A stretch of 64,000 nucleotides of DNA from Starkeya sp. ORNL1 (GCF_012971745.1 NZ_CP048834.1:4092001-4156000), one strand, 5' to 3'; numbered from the stretch's first letter, positions 9,083 to 17,888 are shown. Program-made: numbers and translations. Notes: generated from the letters alone by a model not told the origin.

Positions 9083-9895
9083 TCAGATTGCCGCGCGCTG
9101 CGCCTCGGAGCCGTCCATGCTCTTGCGGACGAAGGCGCTGCGCTTGGATGCGGCGGAGATCATGAGGGAGATGTCGGTGCCGCACAGCACGAACTTTGGG
9201 CCAAGCTCCAGATAGCGCGGCATCAGGGCTTCGTCATAGACGCCGGCGAAGCCCGGCCATTTGCCGTGCTTCTCGCAGGCGGCGACCACCTGCTTCACCG
9301 CCTCGCCGAGCCGCGGATTGCCGTAGTCGCCGGGGATGCCCATCTCGGCGCAGAGATCGTTGGAGCCGACGAGGAGCACGTCGATGCCGGGTACCGCGGC
9401 GATCTCCTCGGCATTGGCGATGGCCTCAGGGCTCTCCAGCATCACCACCAGCAGCATGGCGGCGTTCAGCGTCTCGGCGATGGCGCGCATGCCGAGCGGC
9501 TTGTAGTCGAGATGCGGCAGGCCGCTCGACACCGAGCGATGCCCGACCGGCGGGAATTTCAGCTTGGAGACGATCTCGCGGGCCTCGTCGGCGGTGTCGA
9601 CATGGGGCATGACGATACCCATGGCGCCATTGTCGAGAATGCGCGTCGCCATGCCGAACTCGCCGTTCGGCACCCGCACCAGCGGCGTCACCCCGACATC
9701 GAGCGCGGCCATGGCGATCTGCGAGGCGGTGTCGAGCGACATCGAGCCATGCTCGAGGTCGATGAAGAGCCAGTCATAGCCGGCGGCCCGCATCGCCTTG
9801 GCGATATCGACGGTGCGCGCGAACTTGACCCCGATGCCGATCGCGACCTCGCCGCGCTCCATGCGCTGGCGCGCAATGCTGCCACTGACTTCCAT
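9083..9895 (-). CDS. HpcH/HpaI family class II aldolase
   Basis: This 270-aa TIM-barrel metal-dependent aldolase has GYDWLFIDLEHGSMSLDTA near residues 42-60, with the family Asp-Leu-Glu-His. It also has VRVPNGEFGMATRILDNGAMGIVMPHV and LLVGSNDLCAEMGIPG. Such enzymes cleave 2-keto-3-deoxy or 4-hydroxy-2-oxo acids to pyruvate and an aldehyde. It is the first gene of the minus-strand operon and is divergent from a LysR gene, with the candidate operator in the shared promoter. The exact substrate cannot be read from sequence. The start is the ATG giving the usual family N-terminus. Confidence 0.91.
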   Translation of the reverse strand: MEVSGSIARQRMERGEVAIGIGVKFARTVDIAKAMRAAGYDWLFIDLEHGSMSLDTASQIAMAALDVGVTPLVRVPNGEFGMATRILDNGAMGIVMPHVDTADEAREIVSKLKFPPVGHRSVSSGLPHLDYKPLGMRAIAETLNAAMLLVVMLESPEAIANAEEIAAVPGIDVLLVGSNDLCAEMGIPGDYGNPRLGEAVKQVVAACEKHGKWPGFAGVYDEALMPRYLELGPKFVLCGTDISLMISAASKRSAFVRKSMDGSEAQRAAI

Positions 9896-10046
9896 TTGGC
9901 GTCTCCTCGAACCCTGGCGTTTCCGAACCTGGCCGTGCTGCTGAGCCGGCTGGCGAGCCGGCAAAGGTCCGTTGTTCTGATTATCGGACCGGTGAACGCT
10001 ATCGACGGCGAGGCGAGGATTCCACTAAGCTCAAAGCGGTTTATGA

Positions 10047-10064
10047 ATTAAGCTACACCTTAAT
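10047..10064. promoter_or_regulatory. Candidate LysR operator ATTAAG-N6-CTTAAT in the divergent promoter
   Basis: ATTAAG CTACAC CTTAAT repeats the arms and spacing of the 7940-7957 site. It ends 15 bases before the LysR start codon, a position suited to autorepression together with control of the divergent aldolase gene. Confidence 0.75.
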
Positions 10065-10079
10065 GATCCGGGCTGCCCG

Positions 10080-11027
10080 ATGATCTCGACCGAAGATCTG
10101 CGCTTCTTCTCGATCGTGTCCGAATCCGTCTCGCTGGCGGCGGCGGCGCGTTCGCTCGACGTCTCCTCGCCGGCGGTGACGCAGCGGCTGCGCCTGCTGG
10201 AGGAGAAGATCGGGGTGCGCCTCGTCGATCGCTCGACCCGGCATCTCACGCTCACCACCGAGGGCGAATTGCTGGCGGCGCGCGGGCGGCGGCTGATCGA
10301 GGAGGTCGACGACCTCGCCGAGATCCTCGCCAGTCGGCGCGGCGCGGTGACCGGACATTTGCGCATCGCCGCGCCGTTCGGCTTCGGCCGGCGCTTCGTC
10401 GCCCCGGCCGCGGCGCTGTTCCGGGCGCGCTATCCGGAGACCTCGGTCGGGCTCGATCTGTTCGACAACCCGATCTCCGACAAGGCGGAGGCGTGGGACA
10501 TCATCGTCCATGTCGGCGAACTGATCGATTCGGCGATGCAAGTGCGGGTGCTGGCACGCAATGATCGCATCCTGTGCGCCTCGCCGGCCTATCTGGAGCG
10601 CCGCGGCGTGCCGGAGAGCCCTAGAGAACTGCGCCACCATGAGTGCGCGGCGCTGCGCGAGAACAGCCAGGATGCCACCTATTGGCGTTTCCACCATGCC
10701 GAGCTCGGCACCGAGTCGGTGCGCATCCATCCGGTCATGTCGAGCAATGACGGCGCGGTGGTGCGCAGTTGGGCGCTCGACGGGCGCGCTGTCGTCATCC
10801 GCTCGGAGTGGGACGTGGCGGAGGACCTGAAGGCCGGACGGCTGATGCAATTGCTGCCGGGCTGGTCGCCACCGTCCGCCGATGTGGTGGTGCTGCTCGG
10901 CTCAAAGCATGGGCGCACCGCGCGGACCACGCATTTCCTGCAGATATTGCAAGAGATCCTGTCGCCGACGCCGTGGCGGGAGCCTTCCATCGGCCCTGCG
11001 GAACCTCATCCTGAGGTGCGAGCGTAG
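10080..11027 (+). CDS. LysR-family transcriptional regulator
   Basis: This 315-aa protein has an N-terminal winged HTH (SLAAAARSLDVSSPAVTQRLRLLEE, about residues 20-45). A LysR effector domain follows, with GHLRIAAPFGFGRRFVAP near 95-115. It is divergent from the aldolase/dehydrogenase/PLP-enzyme/peptide-transporter genes and is their likely regulator through the two ATTAAG-N6-CTTAAT sites. Oddity: the last seven residues and the stop codon are encoded by the left arm of a family A palindromic repeat, so the native C-terminus was probably altered when the repeat inserted. Confidence 0.92.
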   Translation: MISTEDLRFFSIVSESVSLAAAARSLDVSSPAVTQRLRLLEEKIGVRLVDRSTRHLTLTTEGELLAARGRRLIEEVDDLAEILASRRGAVTGHLRIAAPFGFGRRFVAPAAALFRARYPETSVGLDLFDNPISDKAEAWDIIVHVGELIDSAMQVRVLARNDRILCASPAYLERRGVPESPRELRHHECAALRENSQDATYWRFHHAELGTESVRIHPVMSSNDGAVVRSWALDGRAVVIRSEWDVAEDLKAGRLMQLLPGWSPPSADVVVLLGSKHGRTARTTHFLQILQEILSPTPWREPSIGPAEPHPEVRA

Positions 11028-11115
11028 CGAGCCTCGAAGGATGCTGAAGCAGAAGACGGCGATCGGGGACGGGCATCCTTCGAGGCCCGGCTTTGCCGGG
11101 CACCTCAGGATGAGG
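11004..11115. repeat. Dispersed palindromic repeat, family A copy 3
   Basis: Full copy with CCTCATCCTGAGGTGCG and the inverted CACCTCAGGATGAGG outer arms. The upstream arm carries the stop codon of the LysR gene. Confidence 0.94.
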
Positions 11116-11133
11116 TTGGGTATAAAATGATAG

Positions 11134-11168
11134 CGGCCCCGTCTTTTTCGAGACGGGGCCGTTATTTT
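11134..11168 (+). terminator. Rho-independent terminator (possibly bidirectional)
   Basis: An 11-bp perfect stem, CGGCCCCGTCT / AGACGGGGCCG, has the 6-base loop TTTTCG and is followed on the plus strand by TTATTTT. It stands between the converging LysR gene and the binding-protein gene, whose stop is 16 bases to the right. The minus-strand tail is less T-rich, so termination is probably stronger for plus-strand transcription. Confidence 0.85.
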
Positions 11169-11183
11169 CAGGACACGCTTCGC

Positions 11184-12203
11184 TCAGCGGAAGATGTCGT
11201 TGAACTGTTCCTTGATCTTCCCGCCATTCTTCTCCAGCGCGTCATAGTCGACGTGCAGCAGCGTCAGGTCGCCGACCTTCGGGCTGCCCTTGGGCGGGTC
11301 GATGTCGCTGCGGGCGGAATAGCCGCCGTCTTCCGGGAAGATCTGCTGCGCCTTCGGGCTGATCATGAAGGCGGCGAAGGCCTTGGCGGCGTTCGGGTTC
11401 GGACTGCCCTTCACCACCGCGGTGGGCGAGGGAATGACGAAGGTGCCGTCCTTGGGATAGACGGTGATGATCTCATGCCCGCTCTTGCGGTCCTCGGCGG
11501 CGTAGGAATCCAGCGCGCCGACCGCGATCAGGCGCTCGCCGCGCTTGAGGTTGTCGGAGACCTGCTGGTTGCCCTGCACGACCATGACGTCGTTCTTCGA
11601 GAGGTTCTCGTAATAGTCCCAGCCGAGCTTCTGCGACAGCGTGCCGACCACCGAGAGCTGCAGCGAGGTGAAGGACGGGTCGGTCATCACCAGCTTGCCA
11701 TTGTATTTCTTGTCGGTGAGGTCGGTCCATTTCTGCGGGCGGTCGGCCTCGGCAACCTTGTCGCCACGCATATAGATGGTGATGAGGTTGAGGCGCTGGC
11801 CGATCCAGTTGCCGGCGGGGTCCTTGGCCTCGGCCGGCACCTTGTCGAAATCCACCGGCTTGAAGGCAACGAACATGCCCTGCTCGGCCATGACGTTCGA
11901 GGCGGCGGGGTCTGAGGTGGTGAGCACGTCGGCGGCCTTCAGGCCCGCGGACTGCTCCTGGTTGAAGCGGCGCAGGATGGCCGAGCCGCCCGAGCGGAAC
12001 ATCTCGACCTTGATGCCGGTGTCGGCCTCGAACAGGCGGGCGATCTTGTTGGCCTGTTCGATCGGGGTCGAGGTGTACCACACTACCTTGCCCTCGGCCT
12101 TGGCCTTGGCCATGTCGACATCGTCGGCGAAGGCCAGGCCGGCGCCAGCCATCAGGCCGAGCGCCGCACCGAGCATGCGGGTTGCGATGATCGTCTTCGT
12201 CAT
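11184..12203 (-). CDS. Fe3+/AfuA-type ABC transporter substrate-binding protein
   Basis: This 339-aa periplasmic binding protein of the SBP_bac_6/8 (FbpA/AfuA/PotD-like) class has a Sec signal (MTKTIIATRMLGAALGLMAG, cleaved near AFA). VVWYTSTPIEQANKIARLFE and VEMFRSGGSAILRRFNQE follow. It lacks the paired-tyrosine region expected of classical ferric-binding FbpA as far as I can tell by eye, and it lies in an operon with two C-C/ester-type hydrolases. An organic anion is therefore more likely than iron. It is the last gene of the operon, followed by a terminator, and 42 bases separate it from the hydrolase gene. Confidence 0.9.
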   Translation of the reverse strand: MTKTIIATRMLGAALGLMAGAGLAFADDVDMAKAKAEGKVVWYTSTPIEQANKIARLFEADTGIKVEMFRSGGSAILRRFNQEQSAGLKAADVLTTSDPAASNVMAEQGMFVAFKPVDFDKVPAEAKDPAGNWIGQRLNLITIYMRGDKVAEADRPQKWTDLTDKKYNGKLVMTDPSFTSLQLSVVGTLSQKLGWDYYENLSKNDVMVVQGNQQVSDNLKRGERLIAVGALDSYAAEDRKSGHEIITVYPKDGTFVIPSPTAVVKGSPNPNAAKAFAAFMISPKAQQIFPEDGGYSARSDIDPPKGSPKVGDLTLLHVDYDALEKNGGKIKEQFNDIFR

Positions 12204-12245
12204 TGTTTCCTCCCGGAGCGTTCTTGTTGTGGCGTCGTAATGGCG

Positions 12246-13172
12246 TCAGCCGCGATAGATGGGTTCCGGCTGGGTGAAGAAAGCATGCAGGATGTGATAG
12301 ACCAGCATGTAGTTCTTCTGCTGGAACGAGGCGTGCGAGATGCCCGGCATCACCGCGAACTGCTTGTCGGAATTGGGCAGCTTCTTGTAGAACTCGATGA
12401 GATCATCGAAGCCGGCAATGCCGTCATATTCGCCGCGCATGACAATGGTCGGCACGGTGATCTTGGCGGGGTCGATCAGCGGCAGCCGCGTGCACATGTC
12501 GATATAGGTGCCGTTCGGCATGGAATCGTCGAGCGAGGTGATGGCGTCGGCGAAGGCGTCGATCACCTTGTCTTCCGCGGTGCCCGGATGGTCGCGGTTG
12601 AAGATGGAATAGACGAAGGCCTTGTCGATCGGCCGGCGCTCGCCCTCGCGGAAATCCGGGAGCTTCTTGCGGCGATTGTCCAGCGTGTGGCTGCCCTCGC
12701 CGGTCCATACGAAGGCATCGAGCGCGAGGCGCTTCACACGATCGGGATGCATCTCGGTGAAGGCCGCGGCGCGCAGCGCGCCGGAGGAGATGCCATAGAC
12801 GTGGAACGGCCCGCAGTCGCGGGTCTTGAGGATGTAGTCGGTGGCGGCGGAGAGATCCTCGGCGCCTTCCGCGATGGTGGCGCGGGTGCCGGGGCGCTTG
12901 TCGGAGCGGCCATAGCCGCGGAAGTCGAGCGTCCAGGTCTCGAAGCCCTGGTCGACGAAATAGTCCATCGCCGAGGAATAGGGCCGGCCGGGAACCTGGA
13001 GATCGAAGGTCGGCTGCGAGGCCATGGAGGAGCCGTGGACGAACAGCACGGTGCCGGCCGGTGCCTTGCCGTCGGCCGGCGCCTTCTGGAAGAGGAACAG
13101 GTCGGAATCGCCGTTCTTGGTCCAGTGTTCCTGGCCGACAGCGGCGGGCTTCAGCGCGCTTGCGCTCTGCAT
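12246..13172 (-). CDS. Alpha/beta hydrolase
   Basis: This 308-aa alpha/beta-hydrolase-fold enzyme has the oxyanion region FVHGSSMASQP near residues 44-54. The nucleophile elbow GISSG puts the catalytic serine at S129, with acid candidate D250 in RGEYDG and H280 in PGISHASF, so the triad looks complete. There is no signal peptide, so it is cytoplasmic. It lies between the ATPase and binding-protein genes of an ABC importer, which suggests that it hydrolyses the imported compound or an intermediate. The ATG gives the family-length N-terminus; the longer in-frame extension overlaps the ATPase gene. Confidence 0.88.
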   Translation of the reverse strand: MQSASALKPAAVGQEHWTKNGDSDLFLFQKAPADGKAPAGTVLFVHGSSMASQPTFDLQVPGRPYSSAMDYFVDQGFETWTLDFRGYGRSDKRPGTRATIAEGAEDLSAATDYILKTRDCGPFHVYGISSGALRAAAFTEMHPDRVKRLALDAFVWTGEGSHTLDNRRKKLPDFREGERRPIDKAFVYSIFNRDHPGTAEDKVIDAFADAITSLDDSMPNGTYIDMCTRLPLIDPAKITVPTIVMRGEYDGIAGFDDLIEFYKKLPNSDKQFAVMPGISHASFQQKNYMLVYHILHAFFTQPEPIYRG

Positions 13173-13186
13173 GGTCTTCTCCGTTC

Positions 13187-14281
13187 CTAATGCTTGGTGG
13201 CGGGCGCGGCTTCGGTGCGCGGGAAGACGCTGCACTCGGCCGCATCGATGATGAGATGGACCTCGTCGCCGGGCGCGAACTGCTCGACCGGGTGGGTCTG
13301 GGCGCGCAGCACCGCGCCCGACTTCAGCTGCACCCAATATTCGATGATGTTGCCGAGATAGGTCTTCTCGGTGATGGTTCCGGCCAGCCGGGCTTCGGCG
13401 CTCGCCGTGCGGAACAGCCGGACATTCTCCGGCCGCACCGCGACATCGACCGGCGCGCCGGCGGCAAGGCCGAGGGCGCGCGGCGAGCGCATCTCGACGC
13501 CGTCGATGTCGACGATATCGCCACCGCGGGCGGTGCCTGGCACGAAATTCACGATGCCCATGAAGTCGGCGACGATCTTGTTGGCCGGCCGGCGATAGAC
13601 ATCATCGGGCGTGCCGTATTGCTGCAGCTTGCCGCCATGCATGACGGCGATCTGGTCGGACAGCGCCAGCGCCTCGGCCTGGTCGTGGGTGACATAGACG
13701 AAGGTGATGCCGGTGCGGCGCTGCAGCTGCTTCAGCTCGACCCGCATGCGCTCGCGCAGCTTGGCGTCGAGATTGGAGAGCGGCTCGTCGAGCAGCAGGA
13801 TCTCCGGCTCGACCACGAGCGAGCGGGCGAGCGCGACGCGCTGCTGCTGGCCGCCGGAAAGCTCGCCCGGGAAGCGGCCCTCGAGGCCAGCGAGATTGAC
13901 CTGCGCAAGGGCCTCCTCGACGCGGCGCTTGGCTTCGGCCGATGCGATCTTGCGCAGCTTGAGGCCGAACACGACGTTCTCGAACACCGTCTTGTGCGGC
14001 CACACTGCATAGTTCTGGAACACCATGCCCATGCCGCGGCGGTCCGGCGGGGCGACGCCCTCGGCGGAGGACACCACGCGATCGCCGACCCGGATGGTGC
14101 CGGTGTCGGGCGTCATGTAGCCGGCGATCAGGCGCAGCGTCGTGGTCTTGCCGCAGCCCGACGGGCCGAGCAGCGTGACGAACTGGTTGTCCTTGATGTC
14201 GAGATCGAGGCCGCTCACCGCGGCGCCGCTATCCTTGCCGGCATAGGATTTCGATAGGCCGGAAATGCGGATGCTTGCCAT
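13187..14281 (-). CDS. Fbp/Pot-type ABC transporter ATP-binding protein
   Basis: This 364-aa cytoplasmic ATPase has Walker A GPSGCGKTTT near residues 39-48, Q-loop VFQNYAVWPHKT, signature LSGGQQQRVALARSL and Walker B ILLLDEPLSNLDAKLR. A C-terminal TOBE-like regulatory domain starts near residue 240. Its start codon overlaps the permease stop (TGATG), which indicates coupling. Together with the double-length permease and the AfuA-type binding protein it forms a complete importer. Confidence 0.95.
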   Translation of the reverse strand: MASIRISGLSKSYAGKDSGAAVSGLDLDIKDNQFVTLLGPSGCGKTTTLRLIAGYMTPDTGTIRVGDRVVSSAEGVAPPDRRGMGMVFQNYAVWPHKTVFENVVFGLKLRKIASAEAKRRVEEALAQVNLAGLEGRFPGELSGGQQQRVALARSLVVEPEILLLDEPLSNLDAKLRERMRVELKQLQRRTGITFVYVTHDQAEALALSDQIAVMHGGKLQQYGTPDDVYRRPANKIVADFMGIVNFVPGTARGGDIVDIDGVEMRSPRALGLAAGAPVDVAVRPENVRLFRTASAEARLAGTITEKTYLGNIIEYWVQLKSGAVLRAQTHPVEQFAPGDEVHLIIDAAECSVFPRTEAAPATKH

Positions 14282-16020
14282 CAGCCCATAACTCCAGTGC
14301 GCGAATTCTCGCCGGTCTTGAGACCGATGCGGCTACCCCCGAACTTGCGGGCGATGCTGATGGCCACGGCGATGATGATCATGTTGACGATGGCGAGCGC
14401 GGCGACGGGCTCGGTGTAGCCCGTCTCGTAGAGGTTGTAGACCGCGACCGCGAGGGTGATGGATTTGGAGCTGAACAGCAGGATGGAGGCGCTCAGTTCC
14501 TGGATGACCGGCACGAATACCAGCAGCCAGCCGGCGAACAGGCCGGGGCGGATCAGCGGCAGCGTGATCTCGCGCATGGTGTGGCCCCAGGAGGCGCCGA
14601 GGATCTGCGCCGCCTCCTCCAGCGAGGGGTCGATCTGGCGCAGCGAGGAGTTCGCGGCGCGCACGCCGAGCGGCACATAGCGGCCGACATAAGCGAGCAG
14701 CAGGATGGCGAAGGTACCGTAGAGCGCGATCGGCATGGTCAGCCAGAACTGCAGCAGCGCTACCGCCATCACGATGCCCGGCAGGCCGAGCGGGATCAGC
14801 GCGGCATAGTCCAGCAGCTTGCGGCCGGGTAGGCGCGTGCGCAGGTCGATCCAGCTGATGATGGCCCCCAACAGCGCGCAGAAGGTGGCGGCGATGGTTG
14901 CCAGCACCAGGCTGTTGAAGATGGCGCGGCGGGTGACGTCGTAGTCGATCAGCACGAAGCGGTAGTTGGCGAGCGTGAGGTTCTGCCAGAAATTCAGGCC
15001 CCACGACTTCGAGAACGACACCGCGATCAGCGTGCCATAGGGCAGCAGGATGGCGACGATGAAGGTGACGACGCAGAGCGCGAACAGCAGCCAGCGCCAT
15101 GGCCCGAGATCGATCAGTTGCGGGCGGGCGCCCTTGCCGGCGAGCGTCACATAAGAGCGACGGGCGAGGAAGGCGCGCTGCAGATAGAGCGCGACCACGG
15201 TGATGGCGACGAACAGCAGCGACAACGCCGAGGCCAGCCCGTACTGCGGAGGATAATCGAACAGCGAATAGATGCGGGTCGGCAGCGTCACGATGCGGCC
15301 GGGCAGGCCGATAATGGCCTGCGAGCCGAACAGCGCGATGGCGTTGACGAAGGCGAGCAGCGCGCCCGACAGGATGGCCGGGGCCACCAGCGGCGCGGTG
15401 ATGGTGAGCGCGGTGCGCAGCTTGCTGGCGCCGAGGATTTGCGCGGCTTCCTCGTAGGAGGCGTCGACCGATTGCAGCGCGCTCGATGCCAGCAGGTACA
15501 CGAAGGGAAACGTATGCAGCACGGTGACGAAGACCAGGCCGCTCATGGTGAAGATGTTGAAGCCGACCTCCGGCAGACCCATCACGTCGCGAAAGAAGAC
15601 GTTCACGATGCCGGCGTTCGGGCTGAACAGGTTCACGAAGGCGATCGCCGTGAGGAAGGGCGGCGAGAGATAGGACAGCGTCGAGGTGAACTGAATCAAC
15701 GCCTTGCCGGGCACGTTGGTGCGGCTGACCGCCCAGGCCAGCGGGACGCCGATGGCGATGCTGAGCAGGCCGGTCCAGGCGCCGAGGACAAGCGAATTGC
15801 CGAGCGCGCGCAGATAGGAGCGCCCGCTCACCGCCTCGGCGAAATACTCGAGGGTGAGGCCACCATCCTTCCACACGCTCGCCACCAGCAGCGAGGCGAC
15901 GGGGAGGACGACCAGCACCACCAGCGCCAATATGGCGCCGCCGATGACGAGATTCTCGAGTTTCAGCCAGGCAGGCAATGCGGGGGTGCGAGACGGGACC
16001 GCGACGGTGGAGACAGCCAT
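14281..16020 (-). CDS. Fbp-type ABC transporter permease (fused two-domain)
   Basis: This 579-aa inner-membrane protein has two BPD_transp_1 permease domains in tandem, as in FbpB/AfuB, so one chain builds the whole channel. EAA-like loops are visible around SYEEAAQILGASKLRTALTI (about residue 190) and SLEEAAQILGASWGHTMREI (about residue 480). Roughly twelve membrane segments are expected. It is upstream of the ATPase with a one-base overlap and downstream of the FAH-type hydrolase gene by 68 bases. Confidence 0.94.
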   Translation of the reverse strand: MAVSTVAVPSRTPALPAWLKLENLVIGGAILALVVLVVLPVASLLVASVWKDGGLTLEYFAEAVSGRSYLRALGNSLVLGAWTGLLSIAIGVPLAWAVSRTNVPGKALIQFTSTLSYLSPPFLTAIAFVNLFSPNAGIVNVFFRDVMGLPEVGFNIFTMSGLVFVTVLHTFPFVYLLASSALQSVDASYEEAAQILGASKLRTALTITAPLVAPAILSGALLAFVNAIALFGSQAIIGLPGRIVTLPTRIYSLFDYPPQYGLASALSLLFVAITVVALYLQRAFLARRSYVTLAGKGARPQLIDLGPWRWLLFALCVVTFIVAILLPYGTLIAVSFSKSWGLNFWQNLTLANYRFVLIDYDVTRRAIFNSLVLATIAATFCALLGAIISWIDLRTRLPGRKLLDYAALIPLGLPGIVMAVALLQFWLTMPIALYGTFAILLLAYVGRYVPLGVRAANSSLRQIDPSLEEAAQILGASWGHTMREITLPLIRPGLFAGWLLVFVPVIQELSASILLFSSKSITLAVAVYNLYETGYTEPVAALAIVNMIIIAVAISIARKFGGSRIGLKTGENSRTGVMG

Positions 16021-16088
16021 TTTTCCTCCAAGGGCCGGCGCATGTTCCCTGCGCTTCGGCCGATCGATGCTCGACGAGGGTCGTTAGC

Positions 16089-16943
16089 TCAGGCGAACGG
16101 GTTCGTGAGCGTGCCGAGCCCGGTGATCGACATGGTCACGGTATCACCCGCCTTGAGGAATTTGGGGGGATTGAAACCGAGTCCGACGCCGGCCGGAGTG
16201 CCGGTGGCGATCAGGTCACCCGGCTCCAGCGTGGTGCCGGCGGAAATGGTCTCGATCAGGCCGGGAATGTCGAAGATCAGGTCGCTTGTGTTGGCGTCCT
16301 GGCGCAGTTCGCCATTCACCCAGGTCTGCACCTGGACGTTCGAGCCGTCGACCTCGTCGGCGGTGGTAATCCACGGGCCCATCGGGCAGAAGGTGTCGAG
16401 CGCCTTGCCGAGGAACCACTGGCGGTGGTTCTTCTGACGGTCGCGCGCGGTCACGTCATTGATGATGGTGTAGCCCCAGATGTGGCTCAGCGCATCGGCG
16501 CGCTTGATATCGCGGCCGCCGCGGCCGATCACGATGGTCAGCTCGACCTCGTAGTCGACCGCATTGGTCACGGTCGGATGGGTTTCGACCGTGGCGCCCG
16601 GGCCGACCACGCAGGTGGCGGGCTTGGTGAATACGGCCGGATAATCGTCGACATCCTTCACCGCGCCGGCCTCATAGCCGCTCTTGGCGAATTCCCTGGC
16701 ATGGTCGCGATAATTCTTGCCGACGCAGAAGATGTTGCGGCGCGGGCGGGGGATCGGCGCCAGCAGCGTGACTTCGTCCAGCGCCACGCCGCTGCCATTC
16801 ATGTGGATCGCCGGCTTGATCTCGTCATAGCGGGCGATGAGGTCGACCATGTCCGCGGCATCCACGGGGTGGATGCGCCCGGCCTCGGCATCAACCAGCC
16901 CGACCCGCTCATGCCCGCCGTGCGTGTAGGTGGCGAATTTCAT
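16089..16943 (-). CDS. Fumarylacetoacetate hydrolase (FAH) family protein
   Basis: This 284-aa cytoplasmic metal-dependent hydrolase or decarboxylase has the single FAA_hydrolase domain. CVGKNYRDHAREF near residues 78-90 and NAVDYEVELTIVIGRGGRDI near 126-145 carry the acidic metal ligands. GPWITTADEVDG and GDLIATGTPAGVG are also family landmarks. Such enzymes hydrolyse acylpyruvates or decarboxylate 2-oxo-hept-3-ene-dioates. It is the first gene of the importer operon and is divergent from a GntR regulator with a palindromic operator, so it marks this transporter as catabolic. Confidence 0.93.
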   Translation of the reverse strand: MKFATYTHGGHERVGLVDAEAGRIHPVDAADMVDLIARYDEIKPAIHMNGSGVALDEVTLLAPIPRPRRNIFCVGKNYRDHAREFAKSGYEAGAVKDVDDYPAVFTKPATCVVGPGATVETHPTVTNAVDYEVELTIVIGRGGRDIKRADALSHIWGYTIINDVTARDRQKNHRQWFLGKALDTFCPMGPWITTADEVDGSNVQVQTWVNGELRQDANTSDLIFDIPGLIETISAGTTLEPGDLIATGTPAGVGLGFNPPKFLKAGDTVTMSITGLGTLTNPFA

Positions 16944-16970
16944 GTGTTGCCCTTGTCGCTCTTGGCCTTG

Positions 16971-16984
16971 ATTGGTACACCAAT
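16971..16984. promoter_or_regulatory. Candidate GntR/FadR-family operator ATTGGTACACCAAT
   Basis: A 6-bp perfect inverted repeat with a 2-base centre lies 27 bases upstream of the FAH-type gene and 130 bases before the divergent GntR gene. TTGGT-N2-ACCAA fits operators described for FCD-type GntR regulators. Confidence 0.75.
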
Positions 16985-17113
16985 TCAGCCCACTTAAAAC
17001 CGATTGGTTGATCGCTTGTCAATCGCGGTTTTGCTATAAATGCTGAGGCTTGAGTGAATTGACGGGGAGATTCGCTTGGCATACAGAATGCCAATCGGGG
17101 GCCGAGGAATGGT

Positions 17114-17797
17114 ATGGACAGGGAATTGGTTGACCGCCGGCCGACGCTGCTGGTCCAGGACTTCCTGGACCAGGCGATACGGTCAGGCACATATGGTCCG
17201 GGCTCCAAGCTGCCGACCGAGCGCGCGCTTTCCGAGCGGCTGAGGGTGCCGCGCTCGGCGGTGCGCGACGTGCTGTCCGTGTTCGAGGCGCAGCAGAAGG
17301 TGGTGCGCATCATGGGCAGCGGCACCTATGTCGCCGAGACGCTGCCCGCCTCTGCTGCCGTCGGTCCCGCGCTTTCCGACGCCAGCCCGACCGAGATCAT
17401 GGCGGCGCGCCTCATCGTCGAGCCGCGCCTCGCCCAGCTCGTCGCCATGAATGCCAACGCCGCCGATTTCGAACGCATGGAGGAGTGCAACCGGCGCGCC
17501 GAAGCCGCGGAGGATTTCGAGGGCTTCGAGAAGTGGGACGCGGCGCTGCACCAGGCGATCGCCGAGGCGACCCACAACCGGCTGATCATCGACATCTACG
17601 CCACCATCACCGCGGCGCGCGACCATGCCGAGTGGGGCGATCTCAAGCGCATGAGCATCACCAAGGAGCGCCGCGACCACTATCGCCAGGAGCACCGCGA
17701 AATCGTCGCCGCACTGCGCGCCCGCGATGCGAAGCAGGCCGAGGCGGCGCTGACGCGGCACCTCAACCGGGTGAAGGCGAATTTGCTGGGGGAGTGA
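17114..17797 (+). CDS. GntR-family (FadR/FCD) transcriptional regulator
   Basis: This 227-aa protein has an N-terminal winged HTH (LLVQDFLDQAIRSGTYGPGS, then KLPTERALSERLRVPRSAVRDVLSVFEA, residues about 12-60). An all-helical FCD effector domain follows, with the metal-binding type pattern H-x-x-I-AEATHNRLI and H in EHREIV. GAGGA precedes the ATG. It is divergent from the FAH/ABC-importer operon and most likely represses it until a small carboxylic ligand is bound. Confidence 0.93.
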   Translation: MDRELVDRRPTLLVQDFLDQAIRSGTYGPGSKLPTERALSERLRVPRSAVRDVLSVFEAQQKVVRIMGSGTYVAETLPASAAVGPALSDASPTEIMAARLIVEPRLAQLVAMNANAADFERMEECNRRAEAAEDFEGFEKWDAALHQAIAEATHNRLIIDIYATITAARDHAEWGDLKRMSITKERRDHYRQEHREIVAALRARDAKQAEAALTRHLNRVKANLLGE

Positions 17798-17888
17798 GGC
17801 TGGCCTTTGAGCCGCGAGGCCTCTTGCACGCGGGGCGTGTTATGGCTGATGTGTCGCGACATCATCGCAGCGAGGCGGGGGCATCGCC

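Noticed and set aside
11004..11161. CRISPR-like or IS-end interpretation of the repeats
   Set aside because: Units are nested palindromes dispersed singly, with no regular spacers, no cas genes and no transposase.
11184..16020. Annotation as a ferric iron importer
   Set aside because: Operon contains two carbon-compound hydrolases and a FadR-type regulator, and no Fur-like box was noticed; left as organic-substrate importer.
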